A stretch of DNA of 64,000 bases from Micromonospora echinofusca (GCF_017614955.1 NZ_WVUH01000003.1:1-64000), one strand, 5' to 3'. Shown: positions 1 through 10,734, counted from the stretch's first letter. Notes: generated by a model not told the origin, from the letters alone. Program-made: numbers and translations.

Positions 1-201
1 CGCCGGGCCGGATCGCCGGAAGAGAAGGGCTGCAACGAACGGTTGTCGCTCATCAGTCCTCTGGTGTCGTTCTGGGGTTCTGCCGGTCGGACGGGGGCCG
101 CCGGGGAATGCTCCACCGTGGACGTACGGGCCGGCCTGCTCGGTGCATCACCGTACCCCCTTCCGCCGCACCGCACGGCCCGGCACCGGACCTGCCGGCG
201 C
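1..201. other. Non-coding left edge
   Basis: No convincing coding region was found in the first 201 bases. The stretch lies downstream of the stop codon of the minus-strand CHAT gene and may hold its 3' end or the margin of a gene lying outside the window. Reading frames across it are shadows without family motifs. Confidence 0.4.
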
Positions 202-3200
202 TCAGACACCGACATGCGTGAATCCGGACCAGGCCACCGGGTCGGCCAGCTCCGGTTGGTCGGCCAGGCCGACGAGGTCCGGCGGCATCTCCGCCACCGC
301 CCGTCGGGCCGGGTCGAGCATCCACAGCTGGGCCCGGCGCAGCGCCTCCGCCGGCCGCAGGCCGTACCGGCGCAGGTACCGGTGGGTCATGAACATCAGC
401 AACGAGGTGGCCCGGTCGGGTACCCGCCACAGCGACCCGAACGCGCTCCGGGCCCCGGCCACCAGGAACGCGGTGGCCAGCGAGAACGCCTCGTCGTAGC
501 CCCGGGTGGAGGACTGGGTCGTGCACGCGGCGAGCGAGACCAGCCCGAGGCGGGCACCCCGCCCCGTCTGCTCGATCAGCTCCTCGGCGGTCAGTCGCTG
601 CCCGCCGGCCAGCACCAGGTACGACGTGTCCGAACCGCCCTCCCGGGCCACCCCGTGACAGGCCAGGTGCAGGGTGCCCCGCTCCCCGCCGACCAGCCAG
701 TCCAGCACCTCGGCCGGTACGCCCGGACCGTCCGCCCAACTCGCCGGCTGGCCCAGGTAACGGGCCTGCGGGTAGAAGACCTCCCGGATGGCGCACGCCT
801 CCCGCCCGGCGAACGGCAGCACCCCTTCGGGGTCACCGACGATCAGCGACTCCGCGTCGGCGGGTACCGGTGGCCGACCGGCCAACTCCACCAGCAGCCG
901 CGCCGAGACGGCGTACGACCAGGTGGCCCGGGTCACCGCGGGCTGCCCGGCGATCCGTGCGGCGTGCCACGGGACCAGCCCGAGCCGCCCCGTCGGGGCG
1001 AGCACCAGCCACGGCTCCGCACCGAAGCGCCCCCGGTCGAGCAGCGGCCGGAGTACCGCCTCCCCGGCCCAGTCCAGCAGCTCGTCCAAGGCCCGCCGCC
1101 ACCGGTCGTACCCGACCCGGCCGGACCCGACCCGCAGGGCGTCGTGGGCGGCCACGTACCGGTCCAGCGCCCCGCCCGGCGGGTCGCCCAACCGGTGCAG
1201 CCGGATGATCTCCGGTGCACCCCGGGCCGGGACGACCACCACCGCGCCACCGGCCCGGGGCACGCGGCTCGCGGTCAGGTAGACCAGCGCGTCCGCACCC
1301 ACCCGGCGCAGGGCGGCCTGGATCTCGTCGACGCCCGGCGGGTCGAGCATCCGGTCCGCGCCGGCCAGCGCCCGCAGCACCGCGTGCCGCAGTTCCGGCG
1401 GGGCGGTGTCGGCGCCGCGCCACCGGGCCGCCAGGTCGACCTCGCCCACGGCGGCGAGCTGGGCCGGGATGTCGGCGGTCACGGTCGCGGCATGCAGGAC
1501 GGCGCCCCGGGCCGAGTCCAGCGCGGCGACCGCCCCGACCGGGTCGTCGTCGGTCAGACACCAGCCGGCCACCCGGACGGCGTCCTCGACCGCTTGGTTC
1601 GCCACCAGGGTGGCGTACTCCGTACCGGACTGGAGCAGTACCCGCCATCGGTTGCCCCGCAGGGCCAGCAGGCCCATCTCCCGGGCGACGGTCCGGTCGG
1701 CGGGGGTACGGCCGTGTCGAGCCACCAGTCCCCGGGCGAGGTGCACGGCACTCCAGTCCGGGTGGCTGACGTCCCGCGCCGCGCGGGCGCCCCGGTCCAG
1801 GGCGCCGGCCGCCTCGACCAGGTGGGCCGGATCGGGGTCGACCTCGTACAGCCCGTGCAGGGCGGTCCCGAGCGCGACGGCGAGGCGGGGGAAGGTCACG
1901 CTGCGCTCGTCGCCGAGCTGCACCGCCTGCCGGCCGATCGCGGCGGCGGCCCGCAGGACGTCGGGGTCGTCGGACGGTCCGACCGCGAGCGCCAGCGCCG
2001 CGTTGGCGAGCTGCTGCGCCCGCTCGTCGTCGGTCAGTCCGGGCAGCGCCGCCTCGGCGAGTAGCCGGTCCACCCCGGCACTGGTCGGCACGGCCGGCGG
2101 GTCGGTCCGGACCGGTGCCGCGCTCAGCTCCAGTTTCGAGCGGAACAGCGCCAGGTTCGCCTCGCTCTCCAGCCGGCCCGGATGGTCGGCCGGCACCAGC
2201 GGGAGCAGCCGTTCCAGTTCCCGGACCGCGGTCCGGGTCGCCTCCGGATCGTCGGTGCGTACCCCCCAGGCCTCCTCCACCTCGATCAGGCTGGCCCGCA
2301 TCAGCAGGGCCTCGATCTCGGAGTCGTCCGCAGGGTCGGCCACCAGCTCCCGGAGCAGATCCCGGGCCCGGGCCAGGTCGTGCAGGTCACCCCGGGTCTT
2401 GAACCGGTTGAACAGGGCCCCGGCGAGGCTCTTGCGGATCGCCCGGTACATCGGATCGGTCGGGGCCAGCGCGTCGAGCAGCGCGGCGAGATCATCGGTC
2501 GCCTGCTCGGTGGCGGTCGCATCCCCTTCGCGGGCCCCACGTTCCATGGAGGTCATCGCGAGGACCGCGCCGACGAGCCGGGCGATCTCCGGATCGGCGG
2601 TCGACGCGTGGGCCTCCCGGAGCGCGTCGATGGTCGCGTCGGTCGTGTCGGTGGGTACCCCGGTGCGCAGGGTCCGTTGGAGGGCGTCGATGAGGGCGGT
2701 GGCGGTGACGGCGGCGGGCCGGTTCGGGTCGTCCGGGGCCATCTCCCGCAGGCGGTCCCCGGCCGTCCGGCGCTGCTCGGCCATCAGCTCCGGATCCCAG
2801 AGTGAGCGGTACCGGGCCGGTGGGTCGGACCACGACGGACCGTTGCCGAACGCCGTCCCGTCCTGCATGGCGCGCAGCGCCGCCAAGCCGCGTTGCTGCA
2901 TCTCGTGGTACCGGCTGCGCTCCCGCTCCGTACGGGCCTGCTCCGGGGTGTCGGAGAGACTCCAGGCCAGCCCCTGGAACAACCGCAGGATCTGGGCGAC
3001 CTCCGGGTCCAGGTCGGGGCGGGCGAGTACGGCGTCCAGGTCGTCAACCAGCGTCGACAGGTACCCGGTGTCACCGGTGAGTCGGAACGTGTTCCACCGG
3101 GCGACGGCCACCTCCAGCGCCGCCAACGGTCGGTCCGCCTCGGGCAGCAGGTCCGCCACCGTGTCGAGCCGGTGCTCGGCGACCGCCAGGCCGGCCACGT

Positions 3201-3957
3201 CCCGGTCCAGTACCGCCCGCTCGTGCAGCACCCGGCCGTGCAGCAGCGCGGCTGCGGGACGGTACTCCTCGACGTCGACCAGCAGTTCCGCCGCCGCGTC
3301 CAGGTCGCCCCGCTGCTGCCGCGCCTCCCACCGGTAGGCCCGCGCCATGCCGAGCGCCCATCGGACGAAGCGGTCGTCCGCCTCCGGACCGCCGGCCCGG
3401 ACCCGCTGGAGCTCCCCGATCGACCGCTCCAGGTCCGCCGGGTCGTGGCCCACCTCGTACCGGTCGAAGAGCAACAGCCCCAGCATCGATTCGGGGGCGG
3501 CCCCGGGCTCTCCGGTGAACAGGTCCACAGCCCGGTCCAGGGCGGTCCGGTCCCCGTCGACCGCCCACCGCCGCGCGTACGCCAGACCCAGCCAGCCCTG
3601 CGCGTCGGCGTGCCACTCCTCGCCGGTACCGCTGGACACCGCGCGGTCCAGGTGGGTGACGGCGGGGAGCAGGTGGGCCGGGGTGCCGGTCTCGTCGAAC
3701 CGGTACAGCTCCGTCACTCCGAGCAGGAGATGCAGCCGGGGCGGTACGTCGTCGGGGCGGTCCCGGCACAGCCCGGTCACGATCCCCACCACCTCGTCCA
3801 GGTCGGCGAGCTGGCCCTCCCCGGACTCGTACCGCTCGACCAGCAGCCAGGCCCGCTCCTCCGGCGGCTCGTCCGGCCCGGTCGGCTCCCGCCCGTGGTC
3901 GACGTCCCCGTTCCCGGTCTGCTCCCGCTGCCGGTCGACGTCCCCGCTCCCGGTCAA
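202..3957 (-). CDS. CHAT domain protein (caspase-like protease fold) with TPR-like N-terminus
   Basis: About 1251 aa. The C-terminal ~250 residues form a CHAT domain, the caspase/separase-like peptidase family: the catalytic His is seen in ACHG (about residue 1101) and the catalytic Cys in AACTT (about residue 1145), followed by the GxRSAFGSLWRVPD block typical of the family. The long N-terminal part is helical, Ala/Leu/Arg-rich and looks like degenerate TPR repeats. An in-frame reading extends 5' to 5052, but that part overlaps a better-supported membrane-protein gene, so I place the start at a TTG at 3957 that overlaps the upstream stop as TTGA. Family knowledge: bacterial CHAT proteins are proteases in some defence and regulated cell-death systems (for example gRAMP/Craspase-associated Csx29). 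Substrate and role here are unknown. The family call is firm, the exact start less so. Confidence 0.85.
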   Translation of the reverse strand: MTGSGDVDRQREQTGNGDVDHGREPTGPDEPPEERAWLLVERYESGEGQLADLDEVVGIVTGLCRDRPDDVPPRLHLLLGVTELYRFDETGTPAHLLPAVTHLDRAVSSGTGEEWHADAQGWLGLAYARRWAVDGDRTALDRAVDLFTGEPGAAPESMLGLLLFDRYEVGHDPADLERSIGELQRVRAGGPEADDRFVRWALGMARAYRWEARQQRGDLDAAAELLVDVEEYRPAAALLHGRVLHERAVLDRDVAGLAVAEHRLDTVADLLPEADRPLAALEVAVARWNTFRLTGDTGYLSTLVDDLDAVLARPDLDPEVAQILRLFQGLAWSLSDTPEQARTERERSRYHEMQQRGLAALRAMQDGTAFGNGPSWSDPPARYRSLWDPELMAEQRRTAGDRLREMAPDDPNRPAAVTATALIDALQRTLRTGVPTDTTDATIDALREAHASTADPEIARLVGAVLAMTSMERGAREGDATATEQATDDLAALLDALAPTDPMYRAIRKSLAGALFNRFKTRGDLHDLARARDLLRELVADPADDSEIEALLMRASLIEVEEAWGVRTDDPEATRTAVRELERLLPLVPADHPGRLESEANLALFRSKLELSAAPVRTDPPAVPTSAGVDRLLAEAALPGLTDDERAQQLANAALALAVGPSDDPDVLRAAAAIGRQAVQLGDERSVTFPRLAVALGTALHGLYEVDPDPAHLVEAAGALDRGARAARDVSHPDWSAVHLARGLVARHGRTPADRTVAREMGLLALRGNRWRVLLQSGTEYATLVANQAVEDAVRVAGWCLTDDDPVGAVAALDSARGAVLHAATVTADIPAQLAAVGEVDLAARWRGADTAPPELRHAVLRALAGADRMLDPPGVDEIQAALRRVGADALVYLTASRVPRAGGAVVVVPARGAPEIIRLHRLGDPPGGALDRYVAAHDALRVGSGRVGYDRWRRALDELLDWAGEAVLRPLLDRGRFGAEPWLVLAPTGRLGLVPWHAARIAGQPAVTRATWSYAVSARLLVELAGRPPVPADAESLIVGDPEGVLPFAGREACAIREVFYPQARYLGQPASWADGPGVPAEVLDWLVGGERGTLHLACHGVAREGGSDTSYLVLAGGQRLTAEELIEQTGRGARLGLVSLAACTTQSSTRGYDEAFSLATAFLVAGARSAFGSLWRVPDRATSLLMFMTHRYLRRYGLRPAEALRRAQLWMLDPARRAVAEMPPDLVGLADQPELADPVAWSGFTHVGV
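3883..3954 (-). repeat. Imperfect 36-bp tandem repeat, two copies, at the start of the CHAT gene
   Basis: Immediately after the TTG start, two 36-bp units encode related 12-residue blocks, TGSGDVDRQREQ and TGNGDVDHGREP. The low-complexity, charged repeat looks like a flexible N-terminal extension rather than a domain. It also means the true start could lie downstream of the repeat. Confidence 0.6.
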
Positions 3958-4898
3958 CTCGGCGGCCAGGTCAGATCCACGGTGGCGGCAGCCCCGTCGG
4001 CGAGGTAGTCCGACAGCAGCGCGCCGGACGCCGGCTCGTCCCCGGTCGACGCCGGGGCGGGCAACCCCACCGCCCGGTACAGCGCCAACCGGTGCACCGC
4101 CAGGAGCCCTTCGATCAGGTCGGCGTACGCCTCGGCGGAGTGACAGAGCGCCAGGTAGCTCAGGGCCACCACGATGAGTACCGCGACCAGCCAGAGCGCG
4201 ACCGGGACCGGGCCGGGCAGCAGAGCCGCCCAGCCGGCCGCCAGCAGTGCCCAGCCGTACGCCTGGGCCCGGCCGAGGACGGCGGTCGACTGCTCGGTGA
4301 GCCGGAGCCGGTCCGGCTCCGGTAGCACCGTGACGAACGACGCCCAACAGGCGGTGATCCGCAGACCGTGCCGGTCGGCGACGCGTTGCCCCATCGCGGC
4401 GAAGACGTTGCCGAGCCGGGTCGGGGCGGGCGGCGTACCGCCCGGGTAGCGGCGCAGGCGGGCCCGGATCCGGGCCTCGGCCCACGGCGCCGCTGTGGTG
4501 TCGTCCGGTGGGACGGTGGCGAGCCGTTGCCGGATCCGGGTCTGCCGGCGGACCCGCGCCCGGGTCAACCCGGCCCACCAGCTGCCCGCCGGCCAGTACG
4601 CACCGGCCAGCAGGTGGGTCAGCGCGGGTGCCAGGGCGGCGACGAACTGGGCCGAGCCGAACAGCACGGCCAGCCCGGCCACGGCGGTGAGGACCGTGCC
4701 GGCCGGCCCGAGGGCGACCAGTCGGCACCAGACCGCGCCGTCGCCGGGCGACGGGGTCCGGCAGGTGGCCGCCGCAGGGTGGGTCAGCACGTAGACCAGT
4801 GCCCCGACGGTCCAGAAGAGCAGGGCTGCGCCGATGGTCCGGGGCGTCCACCGTTGCGCGATCGGGTCGACGACCGCGCCGACCAGCGAGTCGATCAA
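3954..4898 (-). CDS. Integral membrane protein of the CHAT operon
   Basis: 314 aa from a TTG start that overlaps the upstream stop (TTGA). Hydrophobic segments are visible near residues 20-40 (ALLFWTVGALVYVLTH), 58-95, and a pair around 210-255 (VALWLVAVLIVVALSYLAL). Between them lies an Arg-rich, probably cytosolic loop (around 105-145), and a soluble tail follows. No enzyme motif is recognised. It sits between a small Cys-motif protein and the CHAT protease and overlaps both genes by 4 nt, so the three are almost certainly co-translated. A membrane anchor or sensor for the CHAT effector is a reasonable guess, nothing more. Confidence 0.75.
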   Translation of the reverse strand: MIDSLVGAVVDPIAQRWTPRTIGAALLFWTVGALVYVLTHPAAATCRTPSPGDGAVWCRLVALGPAGTVLTAVAGLAVLFGSAQFVAALAPALTHLLAGAYWPAGSWWAGLTRARVRRQTRIRQRLATVPPDDTTAAPWAEARIRARLRRYPGGTPPAPTRLGNVFAAMGQRVADRHGLRITACWASFVTVLPEPDRLRLTEQSTAVLGRAQAYGWALLAAGWAALLPGPVPVALWLVAVLIVVALSYLALCHSAEAYADLIEGLLAVHRLALYRAVGLPAPASTGDEPASGALLSDYLADGAAATVDLTWPPS

Positions 4899-5098
4899 GC
4901 GTCCACCCGGCGCAGTGCGACGCGGTGCCGGGCGCAGATCCCGGTGCCGGCGGGGCGGCGGGCCGAACCCCGCTCGGCGGTGGTGCATCCGTCAGTCGGG
5001 CAGCGCCACACCGTCTCCGTCCCGGCGAGCAGCTCCGGGGGCACCAGCTCACCCCGGTCCAGCCCGTCGTCGGGGTACCGGTCCCGTTCGTCGGTCAA
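4895..5098 (-). CDS. Small putative zinc-ribbon-like protein, first gene of the CHAT operon
   Basis: 67 aa. The TTG start at 5098 is chosen because a good ribosome-binding site (GGAGGG) sits 7 nt upstream; an in-frame ATG at 5206 has no such support. The C-terminal half contains WRCPTDGC followed by ICARH, a Cys-x4-Cys ... Cys-x2-His spacing that could bind a metal. The N-terminal part is acidic (DERDRYPDDGLDRGE). The family is not recognised. Its stop overlaps the TTG of the membrane protein, so it opens a three-gene unit. Confidence 0.6.
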   Translation of the reverse strand: MTDERDRYPDDGLDRGELVPPELLAGTETVWRCPTDGCTTAERGSARRPAGTGICARHRVALRRVDA

Positions 5099-6856
<1,758 letters not shown>

Positions 6857-6985
6857 GCACGCGTGACACCCGACGGGCGGCGGCAGGGGCCGTGGCGGCG
6901 GTCGACCAGGTGGGACACCCGGTTCGTCGTCCGGCCCGGGACCACCGGTCCCACCCGCGCCGGGCACCGTCCGGCGGGATCTGCC

Positions 6986-6999
6986 TGTTAGCGCACACA
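6986..6999. promoter_or_regulatory. Auxiliary LacI-type operator
   Basis: TGTTAGCGCACACA matches the LacI/GalR-type palindrome TGTTAGCGCTAACA at 12 of 14 positions. Its centre lies 157 bp upstream of the main operator centre, close to an integral number of helical turns. Confidence 0.55.
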
Positions 7000-7129
7000 T
7001 GGCACCAGCGGGAAGGTGTCTTCCGGCTGTTGGTCACCGCCGTCGGCCGCCTCGCGGGGTCTGGATCATCGACCGGTGGGGTTTCCGGTGCGGGTGGAGG
7101 CGGTTTCCGCAATGTTGCCGGGAAGCGTC

Positions 7130-7157
7130 TTGACGAATTCTATGTGAGCGCTAACAC
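7130..7157 (+). promoter_or_regulatory. Candidate promoter of the ara operon
   Basis: TTGACG at 7130-7135 is a good -35. A weaker -10-like TAACAC lies 16 bp further on at 7152-7157. The main operator overlaps the spacer and -10, so repressor binding would block polymerase. Confidence 0.5.
7143..7156. promoter_or_regulatory. Main LacI-type operator of the ara operon
   Basis: TGTGAGCGCTAACA is a 14-bp near-palindrome with the central AGCGCT typical of LacI/GalR-family operators. It lies about 30 bp upstream of araB. The LacI-family regulator encoded at 16090-17115 is the obvious candidate to bind it. Confidence 0.75.
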
Positions 7158-7185
7158 TAGGCCGAGCAAGCGAGCGGAGGATGCG

Positions 7186-8880
7186 ATGAGTCTTTCGGCA
7201 GGGCCGGGCGACCGGTACGTTGTCGGCGTCGACTACGGCACGTTGTCGGGTCGGGCGCTGGTGGTGCGGGTCGGTGACGGCGCCGAGCTGGGGACGGCGG
7301 TGCACCCGTACCGCCACGGCGTCATGGACGCGGTGCTCGCCGCCGACGGTCGGCAGCTGCCCGCCGACTGGGCACTCCAGGATCCCGACGACTACCGCGA
7401 CGTGCTGCGGCACGCGGTGCCGGCGGCGCTGGCCGAAAGCGGCGTCGACCCGACCCGGGTCATCGGGGTCGGCATCGACTTCACCGCGTGCACCGTGCTG
7501 CCCACCCTCGCCGACGGCACGCCGCTGTGCGAGCTGCCCGACCTGCGTACCCGTCCGCACGCCTGGGTGAAGCTCTGGAAGCACCACGCCGCGCAACGCC
7601 AGGCCGACCGGATCAACGCGCTGGCCCACGAGCGGGGCGAGCCGTGGATCGGCCGGTACGGCGGCAAGATCTCCGCCGAGTGGCAGTACGCCAAGGGGCT
7701 GCAACTGCTGGAGGAGGACCCGGAGGTCTACGCGCGGGCCGAGCGGTGGATCGAGGCCGCCGACTGGATCGTCTGGCAGTTGTGCGGCACCGAGACCCGC
7801 AACGTCTGCACCGCCGGTTACAAGGGCATCCACCAGGACGGCCGGTACCCGTCGCGGGACTACCTGGCCGCGCTGCACCCGGGATTCGCGGACTTCGTCA
7901 CCAAGCTCGACGGACCCCTGCTGCCGCTGGGTGCCCGGGCCGGTGGGCTGACCGCGCGGGCCGCCGCGTGGACCGGGCTGCCCGAGGGCGTCGCGGTCGC
8001 GGTCGGCAACGTCGACGCCCACGTGACCGCCGCCGCCGCGCAGGCCCTCGAACCGGGCCGGCTGGTGGCCATCATGGGTACCTCCACCTGCCACATCGTC
8101 AACGGCACCGAACCGGCCGAGGTGGCCGGCATGTGCGGTGTCGTGGACGGCGGGATCAGCGCCGGGGCCTGGGGCTACGAGGCCGGTCAGAGCGGGGTCG
8201 GGGACATCTTCGGCTGGTTCGTCGCGCAGGCGGCGCCCGCCGGGTACGCCTCGCACGAGGTGCTCTCCGCGCAGGCCGCCGCGCAGCCCGTCGGGGCACA
8301 CGGCCTGGTCGCCCTGGACTGGTGGAACGGCAACCGTTCCCTGCTGGTCAACCACGACCTCAGCGGGGTCGTCGTCGGGCTCACCCTGGCCACCCGCCCG
8401 CCGGACGTCTACCGCGCGTTGCTGGAGTCGACCGCGTACGGCACCCGCATGATCATCGAGGCGTTCGCCGGGGCGGGTGTACCGGTCGACGAACTGGTCG
8501 TGGCCGGCGGGCTCACCACGAACACCCTGCTGATGCAGATCTACGCCGACGTCACGAAGCGCCCCCTGGGCATCATCGGCTCGGCGCAGGGACCGGCCCT
8601 GGGGTCGGCGATCCACGCGGCGGTCGCGGCCGGCGCCTATCCCGACGTACCCACCGCGTCCGCCGTGATGGGCCGGGTCGAGCGGGACGTGTACCGGCCC
8701 GATCCCGGGCGGGCCCGTGCCTACGACGCGCTGTACGCCGAGTACCGGCGGCTGCACGACCACTTCGGGCGGGGTGGCGACGACGTGCTGCTGCGCCTGC
8801 GGGCCATCCGCAACGCCGCCCGGCAGGCGGCCCACGACCCGGCCGACGAGGCCACCGTCCCCCTGGAGGTGATGGCATGA
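7186..8880 (+). CDS. araB: Ribulokinase
   Basis: 564 aa, FGGY-family sugar kinase that phosphorylates L-ribulose to L-ribulose 5-phosphate. It opens with VVGVDYGTLSGRALVV, the phosphate-1 motif of ribulokinases, and later shows the family's MGTSTCHIV and a C-terminal VVAGGLTTNTLLMQI block. The length suits AraB (about 560) rather than xylulokinase (about 480-500). The ATG at 7186 follows GGAGG. The stop overlaps araD by 4 nt (ATGA), and a LacI-type operator sits just upstream. Confidence 0.93.
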   Translation: MSLSAGPGDRYVVGVDYGTLSGRALVVRVGDGAELGTAVHPYRHGVMDAVLAADGRQLPADWALQDPDDYRDVLRHAVPAALAESGVDPTRVIGVGIDFTACTVLPTLADGTPLCELPDLRTRPHAWVKLWKHHAAQRQADRINALAHERGEPWIGRYGGKISAEWQYAKGLQLLEEDPEVYARAERWIEAADWIVWQLCGTETRNVCTAGYKGIHQDGRYPSRDYLAALHPGFADFVTKLDGPLLPLGARAGGLTARAAAWTGLPEGVAVAVGNVDAHVTAAAAQALEPGRLVAIMGTSTCHIVNGTEPAEVAGMCGVVDGGISAGAWGYEAGQSGVGDIFGWFVAQAAPAGYASHEVLSAQAAAQPVGAHGLVALDWWNGNRSLLVNHDLSGVVVGLTLATRPPDVYRALLESTAYGTRMIIEAFAGAGVPVDELVVAGGLTTNTLLMQIYADVTKRPLGIIGSAQGPALGSAIHAAVAAGAYPDVPTASAVMGRVERDVYRPDPGRARAYDALYAEYRRLHDHFGRGGDDVLLRLRAIRNAARQAAHDPADEATVPLEVMA

Positions 8881-9563
8881 GCGGCGAGCCGAGTGCCGAG
8901 GTGGCGCGACTGCGCGACGAGGTGGCGGCGCTGCACGCCGAACTGGTCCGGTACGGCCTGGTCGCCTGGACGGCCGGCAACGTGTCGGCGCGGGTACCGG
9001 GCCACGACCTGATGGTGATCAAACCGAGCGGGGTCTCCTACGACGACCTCCGGCCGGACAACATGATCGTCTGTGACCTCGGCGGGACGGTGGTCGAGGG
9101 CGACCTGTCCCCGTCGAGTGACACGGCCGCGCACGCCCACGTCTACCGGGAGATGCCCGAGGTCGGCGGGGTGGTGCACACGCACAGCGGGTACGCCACC
9201 GCGTGGGCGGCCCGGGGCGAGGCGATCCCGTGCCATCTCACCGCCCAGGCCGACGAGTTCGGCGGGGAGATCCCGGTCGGTCCGTTCGCCCTGATCGGCG
9301 GCGACGACATCGGCAAGGGGATCGTCGCCACCCTGGCCGGGCACCGTTCCCCGGCGGTGCTCATGCGCAACCACGGTGTGTTCACCATCGGCCGGACCGC
9401 CCGGGCGGCGGTCAAGGCGGCGGTGATGTGCGAGGACGTCGCCCGCACCGCGCACCTGACCCGGGCCCTCGGTACCCCGGTCCCGATGGCGGCCGGGGAC
9501 ATCGACGCCCTCTACGACCGTTACCAGAACGTCTACGGGCAGACCGGACCCTCCGTCCGGTAG
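8877..9563 (+). CDS. araD: L-ribulose-5-phosphate 4-epimerase
   Basis: 228 aa, class II aldolase/epimerase fold. It converts L-ribulose 5-phosphate to D-xylulose 5-phosphate. Seen: TAGNVSARV and IKPSGVSYDDL (phosphate and substrate loops), the zinc ligand motif HTHSGYAT, and LMRNHGVFTIG with the third metal His. The ATG overlaps the araB stop, so translation is coupled. It completes the araBDA pathway with araA further along the same strand. Confidence 0.92.
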   Translation: MSGEPSAEVARLRDEVAALHAELVRYGLVAWTAGNVSARVPGHDLMVIKPSGVSYDDLRPDNMIVCDLGGTVVEGDLSPSSDTAAHAHVYREMPEVGGVVHTHSGYATAWAARGEAIPCHLTAQADEFGGEIPVGPFALIGGDDIGKGIVATLAGHRSPAVLMRNHGVFTIGRTARAAVKAAVMCEDVARTAHLTRALGTPVPMAAGDIDALYDRYQNVYGQTGPSVR

Positions 9564-9576
9564 CCCACCGCGCCCC

Positions 9577-9601
9577 GGCCGTCCCGGCCCCGGGACCGGC
9601 C
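9577..9601 (+). terminator. Hairpin between araD and the binding-protein gene
   Basis: GGCCGTCCCGG pairs with CCGGGACCGGCC through a 2-nt loop with a one-base bulge. No U-tract follows. It may be a partial terminator or an RNA end protecting the downstream, usually more abundant, binding-protein message. Confidence 0.5.
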
Positions 9602-9722
9602 ACCGCGCGACTCCCACCCTCCGCAGGACCCACCACCGGTGGACCGCACCCCCGGCCGGTCCGTTCGGCGTGCCCGGACGACCGGATCAGATATCCCCCA
9701 CCACCCTTCAAGGAGAGATCGC

Positions 9723-10727
9723 ATGTCACGGATGGGCAACGCCATCACCCGGCGTGGATTCGTCACCGTGGTCGCCGCCGGCCTGCTGGCCACCGGGCTG
9801 GCCGCCTGCGGCAACAGCGACACCGGCGACGACGCGGGCGACGGCAACGGCAAGATCGTCCTCGGCTTCTCGCAGGTCGGCGCGGAGAGCGGCTGGCGTA
9901 CCGCCAACACCAACTCGATCAAGGAGTCGGCCGCCGCAGCCGGCATCGAGCTGAAGTTCGACGACGCCCAGCAGAAGCAGGAGAACCAGATCAAGGCGAT
10001 CCGTAACTTCATCCAGCAGAAGGTCGACGTGATCGCCTTCTCGCCGGTGGTGGAGTCGGGTTGGGACACCGTCCTGAAGGAGGCCAAGGACGCCGGTATC
10101 CCGGTGATCCTGACCGACCGGTCCGTGGACTCGGCGGACAAGTCGCTCTACCAGACCTTCATCGGGTCGGACTTCGTCAAGGAGGGCCGGCTCTCCGGCG
10201 AGTGGCTGGTCGAGCAGACCAAGAACGCGACCGGCCCGGTGAACATCGTCGAACTCCAGGGCACCACCGGTTCCGCACCGGCCAACGACCGCAAGAAGGG
10301 TTTCGCCGAGGCGATCGCGGCCAATCCGAACCTGAAGATCATCGCCTCGCAGACCGGTGACTTCACCCGGGCCGGCGGCAAGGCCGTCATGGAGCAGTTC
10401 CTCAAGGCCAACCCGAAGATCGACGTGCTGTTCGCGCACAACGACGACATGGGCCTCGGCGCCCTGGAGGCCATCACCGCGGCCGGCAAGGTGCCGGGCA
10501 AGGACATCACGATCATCACCATCGACGCGGTCAAGGACGGCATGCAGGCCCTCGCCGACGGCAGGTTCAACTTCATCGCCGAGTGCAGCCCGCTGCTGGG
10601 CGACCAGTTGATGGAGCTGGTGAAGAAGGTCCACGCCGGCGAGTCGGTGCCCGCCCGGGTGGAGACCGAGGAGACCACCTTCACCCAGGAGCAGGCCAAG
10701 GCCGCCCTGCCGAACCGCAAGTACTGA
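9723..10727 (+). CDS. Sugar ABC transporter substrate-binding lipoprotein, YtfQ type
   Basis: 334 aa periplasmic-binding-protein family 1 (ribose/galactofuranose type). The N-terminus has twin arginines (TRRGF), a hydrophobic stretch and a lipobox LAAC, so it is an exported lipoprotein. The mature protein starts with the YtfQ-like VLGFSQVGAESGWRTANT and contains DAQQKQENQIKAIRNFI and FAHNDDMGLGALEAI. Ribosome-binding site AAGGAGA precedes the ATG. YtfQ of E. coli binds galactofuranose; between araD and araA the likely ligand is L-arabinose or another pentose/furanose (inference). Hairpins flank the gene on both sides. Confidence 0.9.
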   Translation: MSRMGNAITRRGFVTVVAAGLLATGLAACGNSDTGDDAGDGNGKIVLGFSQVGAESGWRTANTNSIKESAAAAGIELKFDDAQQKQENQIKAIRNFIQQKVDVIAFSPVVESGWDTVLKEAKDAGIPVILTDRSVDSADKSLYQTFIGSDFVKEGRLSGEWLVEQTKNATGPVNIVELQGTTGSAPANDRKKGFAEAIAANPNLKIIASQTGDFTRAGGKAVMEQFLKANPKIDVLFAHNDDMGLGALEAITAAGKVPGKDITIITIDAVKDGMQALADGRFNFIAECSPLLGDQLMELVKKVHAGESVPARVETEETTFTQEQAKAALPNRKY

Positions 10728-10734
10728 CCGGCCC

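Larger units (their letters stand above)
6857..7185. promoter_or_regulatory. Regulatory region upstream of the arabinose operon
   Basis: 329 bp without a gene between rox and araB. It holds two LacI-type operator sequences (6986-6999 and 7143-7156) and a candidate promoter (7130-7157). The first ~120 bp are plain GC-rich sequence with no terminator-like hairpin that I could identify after rox. Confidence 0.6.

Noticed and set aside
43-2064. Long plus-strand open frame opposite the CHAT gene
   Set aside because: Arg/Gly/Pro-rich composition with no motif; it is the antisense shadow of a GC-rich gene. The same holds for other long frames such as 28888-32148, 32043-37979 and 53953-57645.
4899-5052. 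Extension of the CHAT reading frame to a start at 5052
   Set aside because: It overlaps the whole membrane-protein gene and gives an Arg/Pro/Gly-rich product with no motifs, while the membrane protein has clear hydrophobic segments and coupled starts.
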